Shown here: piece after piece, positions 1 to 11,728 of the stretch
How positions within the stretch are numbered: position 1 is the stretch's first letter
Layout of the letters: each line of letters begins with the position of its first letter
Assembly (NCBI GenBank): GCA_037693485.1
Contig: CM075353.1
Location: 64,884,001 to 64,948,000, forward strand
Source of the DNA: Kitagawia praeruptora
Taxonomy: Eukaryota > Streptophyta > Magnoliopsida > Apiales > Apiaceae
Direction of reading: 5' to 3'
DNA: 64,000 nt
The notes under the pieces: model-generated
The model's input: the letters and a program-made list of their open reading frames with translations, nothing else
Database searches by the model: none
Told to the model about the DNA's origin: nothing
Position numbers and translations under genes: made by a program

Positions 1-1291
1 GTTGAGTATTGAATACGATAAAAGAATACAGAGGGGGGGTGAATGGATTCTTGAACTTTTCTTCTTCGAGTCTATGTAGCAAGAGTGTTTGTGTGTGCAA
101 GATTGAAGGTGCGGATAAAGAATAACACAAAACACAATATCACTTTATTCTAATGTATTATTAGATAAAGGTTGCTACAATCTGTGAATACAAATGATAG
201 TATTCTCAGCTTCATTTTTCTCAGAGAGATACAGCTTAGTGTATGAAAAACTTGACTCTTAAAGTTACAAAGTTCACTAGACTAAGGAAGTGAGGCTGTT
301 TCCTTATAGAACATGGATATACCCTACTTACTACAAATAAGGTAGCTGAACAAATTACTTTCTAGTCTGTCTATCCTTTTTGAGTAAGTGTCCAAACGGT
401 TACAGATTTGACTTTGCAAAGCTTGTTCAGATCCACTTCTTTAGCCCCTTATCTCTTCTATATCTCTCCAAGCTTCCTTGTAGACTTTCCAGAGCACGTT
501 ACAGATTGTGGTCCATAAAGTGCATTGGCTTGTTGCAGGTTTCTGACTTGTACAATTTCTTCAGTATTTTGTCTCCAAGAATGTATTCAAGAAGTGACTA
601 AGTAGTTGATTCGAGAACTAGAATTGACTTGATCGATAACTCTGAGTTCTCGAACACTGTTATATTGACATATCGAATTACTTCTCGAATAGCTCTTTTC
701 TTCAGGATTCCTTGAGTTGTCGAATAGAACACTTGACTTGTCGAATCCTTGAGATATCGAATAGCTTTCTGAGTCCTTGAGATATCGAATGGAACTTTGA
801 CTTGTTGACTCCTTGATAACTCGAATACTACTTTGACTTGTTGACTTCCTGAGTTCTCGAATAGAGTACATAGACATATCGAATCTCTGAGATATCGAAT
901 GAGATATCGAACAGTGTATTCAGAGATATCGAATAGTGTCTTGAGATATCGAATCCCTGACTTCTTGAATTCTTGACTTCTCGAATAGACAAATATACTT
1001 CTCGAATTGGTACTTAGGCAAATTCTTCATTTCTTCAAATCCCAGCTGTGATTATTTGACAGTCTTTATCTTCTTGCTTGAGGCATGAACCTTGGAACTC
1101 TTTCAAGCATTATTCTAGACTCTATAAGTACAGTTACACAACTAGGATTTGATGCCTACTGCAAGTACAATACAAACAGAAACTCTACAACTAGAGGTTC
1201 CCTCAGTTAAGAGGTCATGTAAGTAATGCAAAGCATTACAAACAATTAGGCTTATTATTAGATGTATACAGGCATGCCTCTGTGACTAACA
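1..1291 (-). mobile_element. Partial or solo Copia-type LTR
   Basis: The window opens at GTTGAGTATTG, and a G-run followed by GTGAAT comes at positions 33-44. This matches the mirror image of the C-run at the 3' end of the LTRs of elements A and B, so the LTR reads on the minus strand. It probably begins with TG one base before the window and ends with TAACA at 1291. The interior (600-1010) is a dense array of short motifs. No PPT-like tract follows 1291, so the flank is probably host DNA and the rest of the element lies upstream off-window, or this is a solo LTR. The left target duplication cannot be seen. The assignment to Copia is inference from LTR style only. Confidence 0.55.
600..1010. 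repeat. Short-motif array inside the LTR
   Basis: About 400 bp built of degenerate copies of TATCGAAT / CTCGAATA alternating with CTTGACTT and CTTGAGAT. Spacing is roughly 15-35 bp. The array contains about seven TTGACT cores. No unit is long enough to be a conventional tandem repeat. Confidence 0.7.
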
Positions 1292-2191
1292 CATTGTACC
1301 CTTTTTAATCAAATTTATTTTCAAATATAATGTCTAATAAAAACATGATTTGATTAATTTAAATTATAAATTTTAATATTTTATTTGGTTAAGGGTGCCT
1401 TGACGGGGCCTGTGTAAGAAAAAAAACAAACAAAAATCTTTATTTTTTGGTTAAAATTAAAAAAAGCGCCCCTTGCGGGTCTTGTACTAAAATTTTTTTT
1501 TTGTAGTTATTAAAATTTTAAAATTGTAGTATACTTATAAAAGTAATTAATTAATAAAAAAGGGTATATTGGTCTCTATAAAACTTAAAAACTGATAATG
1601 GGACATATAATTAATAAATCAATATGATGGGACATATTCATAAAATCATCTATTAATTTGGGACATATTATGCAATTTCCTTAATTTGTACCTAAAAATG
1701 CATGTCGAAAAGGATGTGGCCGGATGGAGGGAGTATCATTATACAAAAATTAATTGAATATCAAGCAATGTCACTTATTTTAGTATCATTAAAAAAATTT
1801 AATGTAAACAAACTAAATGGTACACTAAAACTTTGAAGTTAATTAATTTAATATCATTATATTTAAAAGTTGTTAATTTTGTTATTCAGAAAAAAATTAA
1901 AATTAATTTAACAAACAATATCACCTGTTCAGCGTTCAGATTAATCATTCGTTCAGAATTTTAATGATTCAGAAATGTTTATTCAGATATAAAAAATGAC
2001 CCATAAATTTACTTTCTATCATTAAAAGTACAACATACAATAGAGAGAGAAAGTTAGAGTTTGTAATTTTTTTATAATAAAATATAAGTTAGGAGAACCT
2101 TACTATATGAGAGAGATTCCTTATTTTTCAAATAAATAGGACCTGGGAAATATTTGATAATTTTAAATTGGAAAGATTGTTTAAATATGGG
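1292..2191. other. AT-rich intergenic DNA with MITE debris
   Basis: No credible ORF. A Stowaway-like terminus (GGATGGAGGGAGTA) lies at about 1722-1735 without a visible partner end. Two G/C-rich patches near 1385-1410 and 1465-1485 look like diverged halves of another repeat. GGGACATAT occurs several times between 1600 and 1670. Confidence 0.4.
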
Positions 2192-2903
2192 TAGGGTAGT
2201 TCATGAACCGAGCCAAGCCGAGCTTTGATCTTAACGAACCGAAATGATTTCTTAACTAACCGAGCCGAGCTTTGACCGAACCGAGTCGAACTCGAGTTGT
2301 TCACGAATAGCTTCGAGCTTAGCCGAGCTCGAGCTGTTCGCAAACAATTAATTTGGTTGGAGATCTTAGTAGATCACTACTATTCTAACTAGTACTATTA
2401 ACTAGTTCTTTGTCACGGATTGTTATTTCTATTTTTTAAAAAATATTTCTCAACGATCCAACCGTATGGATGTCAAGATATATCTAATTTATTGATATTA
2501 CCAAATTTTCAAAAAATAAAAAATTAATTTGGTTGGAGATCTTAGTAGATCACTACTATTCTAACTAGTACTAATAAATAGTGTTTTGTCACGAATTGTT
2601 GTTTCCATTTTTTTAAAAATATTTCTCGAAGATCCAACGTACGGATGTCAAGATATATCTAATTTAGTGATATTCCCAAATTTTCAAAAAATAAAAATTA
2701 ATTTGGTTGGAGATAAAAAAATAAAAAGTAAAAATTTTGATTTTTTTCGAGCTTTAACTAGCCGAGCTCGAGCCGGACACCCTAAAGCTCGACTCGAGCT
2801 CGTTAAGCTTAACGAACAAAAATCTTGTTCGAGCTCGAGCCGAACCGAGCTCTTATCGAGCCGAGCTCGAGCTGTTCATTAAAAGCTCTGTTCGTGAACA
2901 GCC
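2192..2903. mobile_element. hAT-like MITE, copy 1 (GAGCCGAGCTCGAGC family)
   Basis: The ends are inverted: TAGGGTAGTTCATGAAC on the left, and GTTCGTGAACAGCC on the right. Subterminal regions are rich in CGAGCCGAGC in opposite orientations. ATATGGG flanks both ends (2185-2191 and 2904-2910), an imperfect 7-8 bp target duplication. It belongs to the same family as 40324-41266, where an exact 8-bp duplication is present. The centre holds two copies of a ~176-bp tandem repeat (starting 2347 and 2523) plus the beginning of a third (2697). No transposase is encoded. Confidence 0.7.
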
Positions 2904-2910
2904 ATATGGG

Positions 2911-3660
2911 AAAGCCAAGAGTTGTGCTACACGCACCACATATCAATAGTCTATTCTCCTTCATACGAGCGTTTTCCTTTCACCACCTTTCTTATAGACT
3001 TTATTAAAACAAATCAAACTCATGAAAATCGTGACGTGAAAACTAAAAAAACATTAGTCTGTTGTGAGATTCGATTTCTTTTTCTATAATAAAAAGAAAA
3101 TCGTAAATAAATAATTTTACAATCTATAAAGTGAAGTTTTATAAAGACCACCATTTCATCGGAGATCTCAAAGACCATATATGTTTTATAAATAAAATAT
3201 CATAAAACACATGATTTATAAAGAATGTTCAATGAAAATCAATTTTTTATGAAAATTCTTGAGGACATGTATTTTTTTGCTTGCAAAATGAATTATTCTG
3301 TAAAATACGATCTACATGCAGAACACATATGTTATGCTTGTAAAATATACATGATTTTTAAGATTTTCAATAAAATAGTAATCTTCATGAAATAGGATTT
3401 GCAAAATAATAAATTTTGAATAATTTTAAATGCAAAACATACATAATTTCTAAGGTCTCCGATAAAATGGTGGTCTTCATAAAATTTCCTCTATATCTAT
3501 ATTCATATTTAAAGGGCTAGATATTATGGAGATCAATACTATATATGGAGACCATCATCTATACCATTGGATCAAATTCAATCCCGTGACTGGGATAAAA
3601 CATAAAATAATGGTGGTCGTGTAAAGGTGATTAATAAGGGTAATGTTCTACATTATATAG

Positions 3661-3699
<39 letters not shown>

Positions 3700-4281
3700 T
3701 CATTCTCGAGGGAGAACCTTCTTAATTGGGAGAACCGAGAGACCACCTTATTAGCCATTGATTACAACCTGATCGAATGGTTGGTAAATTATGACAATTT
3801 AAATTAAAAAAAAATACAATCATACCTTGTTTATATAATCAAGGATAAAGTAGGCAAACTAAAAATGATAAAAAATTTCTTTAAATATCAAGAATCAATC
3901 TAAACATCACGTACAATCAATCGATTGATTACAATCTATTCTTTCATCATTTATTATATTTTTTCAAATTTGATCTTCAATTTTTTGGAAACAAAATATT
4001 ACGTAAATAAATAATAAATCTGAATTCACACACCGTTAAACATGTTTCATTTTTGTTTAATAACGGAGAAAATGAGTGGTGTTTATGCTGGTAATTTTTA
4101 ATGGTGATCTTAGAGAAATATTTTTTATGTAAATCATAATTTGTTTTCTTTTTAAATCAAATTGGCAAATTTGACAACAAAATTTACAAGATATGTATCA
4201 ATTAATACAGGTTGACAATCAACAAAATTTCCTCAACTACTATATCGATCAGAACATTTTATATTATCAATCTCATTATGG
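2911..4281. other. Intergenic, no gene seen
   Basis: AT-rich sequence without a supportable ORF. It contains a (TA)n run at 3665-3698, directly followed by a module with AGGGAGAACC that recurs, reverse-complemented, beside the (TA)n run at 30822-30894. Short repeats containing ACATGATTT and GGAGATC-type words lie between 3170 and 3560. Confidence 0.5.
3665..3698. repeat. (TA)n microsatellite
   Basis: Uninterrupted TA dinucleotides, about 17 units. Confidence 0.95.
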
Positions 4282-4289
4282 CCTACCAT

Positions 4290-4556
4290 CATGGTTCTAA
4301 AAATCCCCGATTTAATCGATTAATCCTCGATTAATTCTCTGTAAGAAAGCTAACCAATTCGATTTTTAAAATTCGATTAATCCTATGAATTTATTTAAAA
4401 TGATATGTTTAACTGTAAATTAGACTAATATATTAAATATTATTATAATATCCGATTAATACTCCGATTAATCTTTTCGATTAATCTCGATTACCCAATT
4501 AATCTTAAATCGGTACCTTAACCAATTTATACCGATTACCGATTTTTATAACCATG
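4290..4556. mobile_element. hAT-type MITE, 267 bp
   Basis: Terminal inverted repeats CATGGTTCTAAAAATC (left) and the complement of CATGGTTATAAAAATC (right) are flanked by an exact 8-bp duplication CCTACCAT at 4282-4289 and 4557-4564. Eight-base target duplications are the hallmark of hAT transposons. The interior is rich in CGATTAAT words and codes for nothing. An alternative 9-bp reading (GCCTACCAT) would shift one boundary by one base. Confidence 0.75.
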
Positions 4557-4789
4557 CCTACCATATATAAACAAACTCAAAGCAAGTACAATCAATTATA
4601 AATTCGTATAAATATGCTAAGATTTTCGAAGATCCCTATTTTCAAATTCTCAATTACATTCCAGAATAAAGTAAAACAATCTTGTGGGCTCATAAAATAA
4701 ATTTAATAATTTACATTGTACACTATCCAATTTTATTATATAGAAAAAATCAAGCATATTATCAAAATAAATTCATTAAATTGATGTTA

Positions 4790-7700
4790 AACACTTAGGA
4801 GAATCTCATTTATTTGTAGTAATCACACATGAATGTTATTTTAAATAATTATTATATTTTTCAAAATAAACTTAATAGAATCTCGTGCCTTGGTAAAAAT
4901 AATTTGTTTATACAAGTAAGTTAATTTAAATAAATAAATTTTTGGTTATAATTTTTTTATAAAATTTGATTGTAAATATTATAATGTTATAACCCAACAA
5001 CACTTGAAACACGTAAGAGAATACTGATGTATTATATGATATTTTACTATATAAGTTAATTTTAAAAAAATGTATAGTCTTCTACATAGTCATTACAATT
5101 GCGTTTTCGAACATCTAAAAGAATCTTAAAGTATTATATTACTTATATTTTGGAATAATAATTTATTTTTTTGTTAATATTTTTAAATAAAAGATAAATG
5201 AATTTAAACACCCAAAGATTCTCTTACATGTTTTTGAAACACGTAAAAGAATCTTGGTGTATTATATTATATTTTATTATATAAGTTAATTTCAAAAAAA
5301 AATGTATAATCTTTTACATAACCATTACAATTGCCTTTTTCGAACATCAAAAAGAATCTTATAGTATTACTTATTTTTTGGAATAATAATTATTTTCTTG
5401 ATAATATTTTTAAATAAAAGTCAAATGTATTTAAATACATAAAGAACATCTTATTTGTTTTTTGAAACACGTAAGAGAATCTTGGTGTATTATATGTTAT
5501 TTTACTAAGTATTTTAATAATTTTTTATATTTTTCATTATTTTTGATGATGTAATTTTGCCTTAATTTATTTTTATGTTTATTTATTATTTACAATGTTT
5601 AAAAATTATTTAAAAGAAAAATGTAAAATTTTGTGTATTAGATGATTTTTATATGTAATATAATTTGAAAAGAAATGTATACTTTTTTAAAAATTATAAA
5701 AATATAATGTAATCCGCCAAGTTTTTTTAATGTGTTTTTTTAATTATATGTATATTTGTTTATACGAAAATCTTATCATATCTTAAAATAAATGAATAAT
5801 TTTTTTACTAGAAAAACAAGAAACGTATTTGAAACATGTAAGAGAATCTCTTATGTATTTTTGAATTACCTGTTTTTGAAACACGAGAATCATGGTGTAT
5901 TTTATGATATTTTACTATATAAGTTAATTTCAAGAAACATATAAAAGAGAGTTACATAGTCATTACAATTCCCTTTCAAACATCCAAATGAATCTTAAAA
6001 TAATATATTACATATATTTTGGAATAAGAATTTATTTTATTGGTATTATTTTTAAATAAAAAATAAATGTATTTAAACACACAAAGATTCTCATATATGT
6101 TCTTGAAACAAGAATCTTGGTGTATTATATGATATTTTATTATATAAATTAAATTCTCATATATTTTTTGAAATCTTGGTGTATTATGTGATATTTTACC
6201 ATATAAGTTAAATTCTCATATATGTTGTTTTTGAAAGTATTATATGATATTTTACTATATAAGTTACTTTTTTTAAAAAAAATGTATAATCTTCTACATA
6301 GTCATTACAATTGCGTTTTCAAACATATAAAAGAATCTTAAAGTATTATATTACTTATATTTTGGAATAATAATTTATTTTTTTGGTACTATTTTTAAAT
6401 AAAAGATAAATGAATTTAAACACACAAAGATTCTCTTACATGTTTTTGAAACACGTAAAAGAATCTTGCGGTATTATATTATATTTTACTATATAAGTTA
6501 ATTTAAAAAAAAATATAATCTTGTACATAGTCGTTACAATTGCCTTTTTCGAACATCTAAAAGAATCTTATAGTATTACTTAATTTTTGGAATAATAATT
6601 TATTTTTTTAATAATATTTTTAAATAAAAGATAAATGTATTAAAAAAGATAAAGATCCTCTTATTTATTTTTTGAAACAAGTAAGAGAATCTTTGTGTAT
6701 TATATGTTATTTTACTAAGCATTTTAATAATTTTTTATATTTTTCATTATTTTTGATGATGTAATTTTGCCTTAATTTACTTTTATGTTTATTTATTATT
6801 TAAAATGTTTAAAAATTATTTAAAAGAAAAATGTAAAATTTCGTGTATTAGATGATTTTTTATATGTAATATAATATCGAAAGAAATGTATACTTTTTTA
6901 AAAATGTATAAAAATATAATGTAATCCACCAAGTTTTTTTAATTATATGTATGTTTATTTATACGAAAATCTTATCATATTTTAAAATAAATGAATAATT
7001 GTTTTTATTAGAAAAACAAGAAACGTATTTGAAACATGTAAGAGAATCTCTTATGTATTTTTGAATTACATGTTGTTGAAACACGTAAGAGAATCATGTT
7101 GTATTATATGATATTTTACTATATAAGTTAATTTCAATAAAAATATAAAAGATAGTTACATAGTCATTACAATTGCCATTTCAAACATCCAAAAAAATCT
7201 TAAAGTATTATATTACTTATATTTTGGAATAAAAAATTATTTTTTTGGTATTATTTTTAAATAAAAAATAAATGTATTTTAACACACAAATAATCTCATA
7301 TATGTTTTTGAAACACATAAAAGAATTTTGGTGTATTATATGATATTTTTCTATATAAGTTAAATTCTCATATATGTTTTTTGAAACACGTGTATTATAT
7401 GATATTTTACTATACAAGTTAATTTTTAAAAAAAATGTATAGTCTTCTACATAGTCATTACAATTGCGTTTTAGAACATCTAAAAGCATCTTAAAGTATT
7501 ATATTACTTATATTTTGGAATAATTTATTATTTTGGTATTATTTTTAAATAAAAGATAAATGAATTTAAACACACAAAGATTCTCTTACATATTTTTGAA
7601 ACACCTAAAAGAATCTTGGTGTATTATATTATATTTTTCTATATAAGTTAATTTCAAAAAAAATGTATAATCTTGTACATAGTCGTTACAATTGCCTTTT

Positions 7701-8344
7701 TCAAACATCTAAAAAATCTTATAGTATTACTTAATTTTTGGAATAATAATTTATTTTCTTGTTAATATTTTTAAATGAAAGATAAATGTATTTAAATACA
7801 TAAAGATCCTCTTATTTGTTTTTTGAAACACGTAAGAGAATTTTGGTGTATTATATGTTATTTTACTAATTACTTTATTAATTTTTTATATTTTTCATTA
7901 TTTAAAAGAAAAATGTAAAATTTCTTTAACAGGTGTTTGTTAATTATTTTGAAATATCTTTATTAGAAATTTATATTATAATTCAACTAAATATTTTATT
8001 GATATAAAATAAGTTTTGAATATAGTTAGGCACAAGTACAACACTATAAATGATCATCGAAATTTTAAGAAATTTTATAGAATTTTTATATAGAATGTCT
8101 TTTAAAATAATTATTGAAGGAATCTCAAGAAGCAAATAAACAGAAATAAATTGATATAATGATTTGAAACACGTAACACAATCTTGGTGTATTAGATATA
8201 TTTTTATATGTAACTTATTTTCAAAAGAAATGTATAGTTTTCTTTTTTTAATAAAAAAATGTATAAAAATATTATATAACCCACCAATATTCTCTTAGGT
8301 TTTTTCTTAATTATTTTAAAAGGTTAGTAGTATTTTATTATATA
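4790..8344. repeat. AT-rich tandem/inverted repeat array, left part
   Basis: The array is built around CACGTAAGAGAATCTTGGTG and its reverse complement, which meet head to head across TTTTTGAAA spacers and form hairpins. Basic units are about 230 bp (starts near 5003, 5234, 5461). A higher-order period of roughly 1.15-1.2 kb is visible: TGTATARTCTTCTACATAG occurs at 5071, 6283 and 7436. The words TATTTTACTATATAAGTTA and TTTGGAATAATAATTTA recur in each unit. The array resumes at 26957 after element A. No coding capacity. It may have grown from a MITE-like element, but that is inference. Confidence 0.8.
8340..8344. repeat. Target-site duplication of element A, left
   Basis: ATATA here and at 26957-26961, immediately outside the two LTRs. 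Confidence 0.85.
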
Positions 8345-9177
8345 TGAAAGGATATCTTCGATATATTATTTATTTTGGTATTTGTACGATTTAACATAAA
8401 ATTTAATTACACTTAGTTATCCTCTCCACTAGGTCATTAATTTAATTGATTCCGTCAAAAGTCAAAAGTCGAATTCTAGCAATATCTATTTTTAATTATA
8501 CGAGATATTCCATTATTGCGAAAAATTAAATTATATTTTTATGGAATATATCTCTACACCAAGGCAATAAGATCGAAAAAGAAATATTGATATTTGATAT
8601 TTTTTAGATCTCCGTTGCGAAATTAATAAGGCGACAGGCTCGAACAAAGAGTATTCGAGGATTAATATTCTTTAGAGAACTCGTGCTATATTTAAAAACG
8701 ATCAGTTTTTATTCAAAAAAATTCCGCCTTAGCACTCAAAATACTTTTATCTTCAAGAATATTATTATTCAGTGGTAGAATATTAATACTCATGTTTATC
8801 TCGTGCCAGAAATATTTAAAGTAATTTTTCTCCCATATCTTAAATTTATTTTATTTTCGGAGAAAATTATTTTAAATACTCAAAAATATTTCCTACACTC
8901 TCAATATATTTTATATTAGGAAATATATTCTAAGTATTTATTCAAGTCAAAACATTGGTCAAAAGATGCATCTATTTCATAGAAAGACCAATCGTATTTT
9001 ATTCGGAACCAAAACCTGATTTAATCGTATTAAATCCAAATAAAATACTTCCACTTGCTAGAATGACTTGAAACTTGAGATGGATCACTTAAATGTTATT
9101 TTCAATGCATGGTAAAAGTTTCGTAATTTTCTGAGAATTTTGGTCCGGGCACGAAAATCGAGGCAGTGGGTCCACAT

Positions 9178-9218
9178 TTGACCACAGTTGACTAAGTCAA
9201 CGTTGACCATAGTTGACC
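9178..9218. promoter_or_regulatory. W-box cluster in LTR promoter
   Basis: Five TTGAC[C/T] cores in 41 bp: + strand at 9178, 9188, 9203 and 9213, and one on the minus strand (AGTCAA, 9195). WRKY factors bind this core. The cluster is about 330 bp upstream of the TATA box and is conserved in the 3' LTR (about 24477-24518). Function is inferred from the motif. Confidence 0.55.
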
Positions 9219-9543
9219 AAAACTTCCAGAATTTCATTTTATGATATTCCTAAATGCTCCATAATTTTAGAATTATTTATTGGGAATTTTCGTATTTATC
9301 GGGTATTTAATTAACAAAATATGTCACGTAGTTATTCGTTAATTGATACGAGTCCGATACAATTAATTAGAGCTTAAAACTCAGCTGGGATATTTATGTA
9401 GAATACCACCCCCACTTGCAAAGAAACACAAAACCACCCCCAACTAACACAAAACCACTTTCCACCTCATCAATCCAAGTGCTTTTAATCTCAACCACTC
9501 ATTTTTCCTCCAATCTCCACCCTTCCTTCCACCCAACTCCTCC

Positions 9544-9551
9544 TATAAATA
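9544..9551 (+). promoter_or_regulatory. LTR TATA box
   Basis: TATAAATA in a C-rich context, repeated at 24842-24849 in the 3' LTR. Transcription would start about 30 bp downstream, near 9575-9585. Confidence 0.6.
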
Positions 9552-10300
9552 AACCCCTTCCCCCAACCATTTTCTTCAAGCTAAAGAGCCAAATAAGTGC
9601 TGGGAATTTAGAAGTGGAAGCTCTCTCAATATATCCAAACACTCTCTACACCCACTTCATCTCAAAAACCTTCTCTTTCTTACATATACTTACATATATA
9701 CAAGGTTTTTGTTCCATCAAGCTTAGTTCAACCAACCAAGCTCTCTCCTACCTAGCAAGCTCATCTACCACCACTATCCGGCCTCCCGAAGGGCTGCCCA
9801 AGTTCGACCATAAGCCAAAATCCGGCCGAACCTCCGGCGAATTTTTCCGACGAACTTTTTCCGGCGATCTCCAAAAAGTGGTAACTTTTAGCTTCAATAT
9901 CCGAGTCTTAACCGACCATATTTATATACATATAAGAGCTCTATACCTTCATATTATCTTCTTTATTAAGCTCTTATATCGGATCTCGAAACGAGACCAT
10001 AAAAATCCATACAAGGATTAATATTCGAACAAACGATTCGAAATATTACAACACCTCAAAAAGAGGTTATATTTGACGACGGTCAAATTATTATATCGAG
10101 CTTGATTTGATTCCCTTATATCACCTTAGTGTTCCAAGGGAAAAGAATCTATAAGCCACTTAATTTAAACTTTAACGCACTTTGGCCATTAATATTTTAT
10201 TATTGTGATATATATAATTGTGCTAAAGCGTGATTTGTTTCCCTTCTATCACCTCTAGTGTTCTGAGGGAAATAAGTTGTTAAGCTTGTATTTATATATT

Positions 10301-10394
10301 TTCCGCACTTTTTATTCTCGTCCTCACACTTGTGAGTGATTTTACCTTCCGCACTTTTTACTCTTGTCCTCACACTTGTGAGTGATTTTACTTT
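10301..10394. repeat. 47-bp tandem repeats in 5' LTR (two full units)
   Basis: Each unit contains the palindrome CTCACACTTGTGAG within TTCCGCACTTTTT...GATTTTAC. The 3' LTR has three units at about 25587-25730. Confidence 0.8.
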
Positions 10395-11176
10395 CCGCAC
10401 CTTTTTTACTCGTCTTCGCACTAATTTAACGCATAATAGCGGCCCTCGGTTTATCCTATAGATAAAACGAGCTACTTTTCTGCACGTGTGTGTTATATTT
10501 GTGTGTGGTGTTTATTTGGCCAAATTATATTAAAGTGCAAATCGTTAAAGTAAAATTATAACACTCTCGTTTAAATATATACGAATAGTCCAATCAAGAC
10601 TATATCGAACGAGAAGTTGTTTATCAAAGATCCTTAAGCTATAAAAGCTTATAAAAGACTTTATTTATACTTCGAAAATAGACGTATTTTCAATAAAGGA
10701 GTAATTTCGTGTATACTTCGATCTTTACAAAAAGACGAACCAATATATACGATTATAAGCCTTATAAGCCTACGAGCTTAAATGACTTAAATATTTACAA
10801 ACTCCGAGATATATTTAAATCTCACTATACGGAGTATTGTATCATAAAGTCATAAGCAAATAAAGGCTTATTGAACTTAATTTTAATTAATATTCGGGTA
10901 AGAATATTATAGTCACCCTAGGACATATTAAGTCCAAAACCTCTCTTTATATTACGGTTTGTTTCGTAGATATTGTTTTCTAAGTTTTGCAGTGAGGTGA
11001 AGCTGGAGTGAGGTGATTCTCGTTCTAAGACCCAAGTCCTATGCACTAGCGGGGAGTTAGTGGCCTTTGCATCGTGAAGAAGAGGAAAGACCCAAGACCT
11101 TTCATCTAAGATCCAAGACCGGCAAAAGCGAGGAATTCAAAGACTACACCAAGGGTTCTACATCAACTTTGAAGAA

Positions 11177-11310
11177 GTAGCGGGGAGTTGTTGTCTAAGA
11201 TAAGTTGTGTAGGTTTCACAACAACTTTGAGGGAGTAACGGGGAGTTACGGTCCAAGATAAGTCTTGTGGGTATTACATTTATTTTGAGGTAGTAGCGGG
11301 TAGTTACGTA
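11177..11310. repeat. 58-bp tandem repeats in 5' LTR
   Basis: GTAGCGGGGAGTTG, GTAACGGGGAGTTACG and GTAGCGGGTAGTTACG recur every 58 bp. A further related copy is near 11050. The same units are present in the 3' LTR near 26485-26620. Confidence 0.7.
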
Positions 11311-11651
11311 TCAAGATAAATATTTGTAAGGTTGTGTAAGGCTTCTCCGCCTACTATAAAGGAGTCTCTTTATAGTGGAAGAAATCTCGAGTCCGGAGAG
11401 GAGCTCGGGGACTGGAGTAGGGGTGAGCGAATCCATTAGGGGTTGCGCCATCGCGAACCAGGATAAAATCTCCTGTGTGGTATTTTCTTTCCTTGTCTTT
11501 TACTTCTGCACTTATAAACTGCATAACGACTCGGTAAAATTTTAAAAAGGGAAAATTATTTTAAAAACACCATAATAATTTTTAAATTGGTAATTAAGCT
11601 ATTCAACCCCCCCTTCTAGCTTAATATAGCCCTCTTACGGGACCTTACAAT

Positions 11652-11663
11652 TGGCATCAGAGC
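11652..11663 (+). promoter_or_regulatory. Primer-binding site of element A
   Basis: TGGCATCAGAGC starts two bases after the LTR end. It matches the initiator-Met-tRNA 3' end pattern used by Copia elements, with C for T at the fourth base. Confidence 0.8.
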
Positions 11664-11728
11664 GGTACTTTTTAACGTGTTTGTTGAGTGATTTGTAGAT
11701 TTACAGGCACATCAAAAAGTGATCCTAC

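Larger units (their letters stand above)
8345..11649 (+). repeat. 5' LTR of element A
   Basis: 3305 bp, TG...CA bounded. A TATA box (TATAAATA) lies at 9544-9551, so U3 is about 1.2 kb and R-U5 about 2.1 kb, unusually long. A W-box cluster sits at 9178-9218. Tandem 47-bp units occur at 10301-10394 and 58-bp units (AGCGGGGAGTT) at about 11177-11310. The 201-codon ORF at 9416-10021 is not kept intact in the 3' LTR and is not a gene. Confidence 0.92.

Noticed and set aside
7217..7489. 90-aa minus-strand ORF in the AT-rich array
   Set aside because: It lies within a repeat unit, with no counterpart conserved in the other units.
4790..8344. CRISPR-like array
   Set aside because: Repeats are diverged, AT-rich and inverted, with long spacers, in a plant genome. 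This is satellite DNA.
9416..10021. 201-aa ORF inside the 5' LTR of element A
   Set aside because: It spans the LTR promoter and is not kept intact in the matching stretch of the 3' LTR. Composition is low-complexity Pro/Ser/Thr and it matches no domain.
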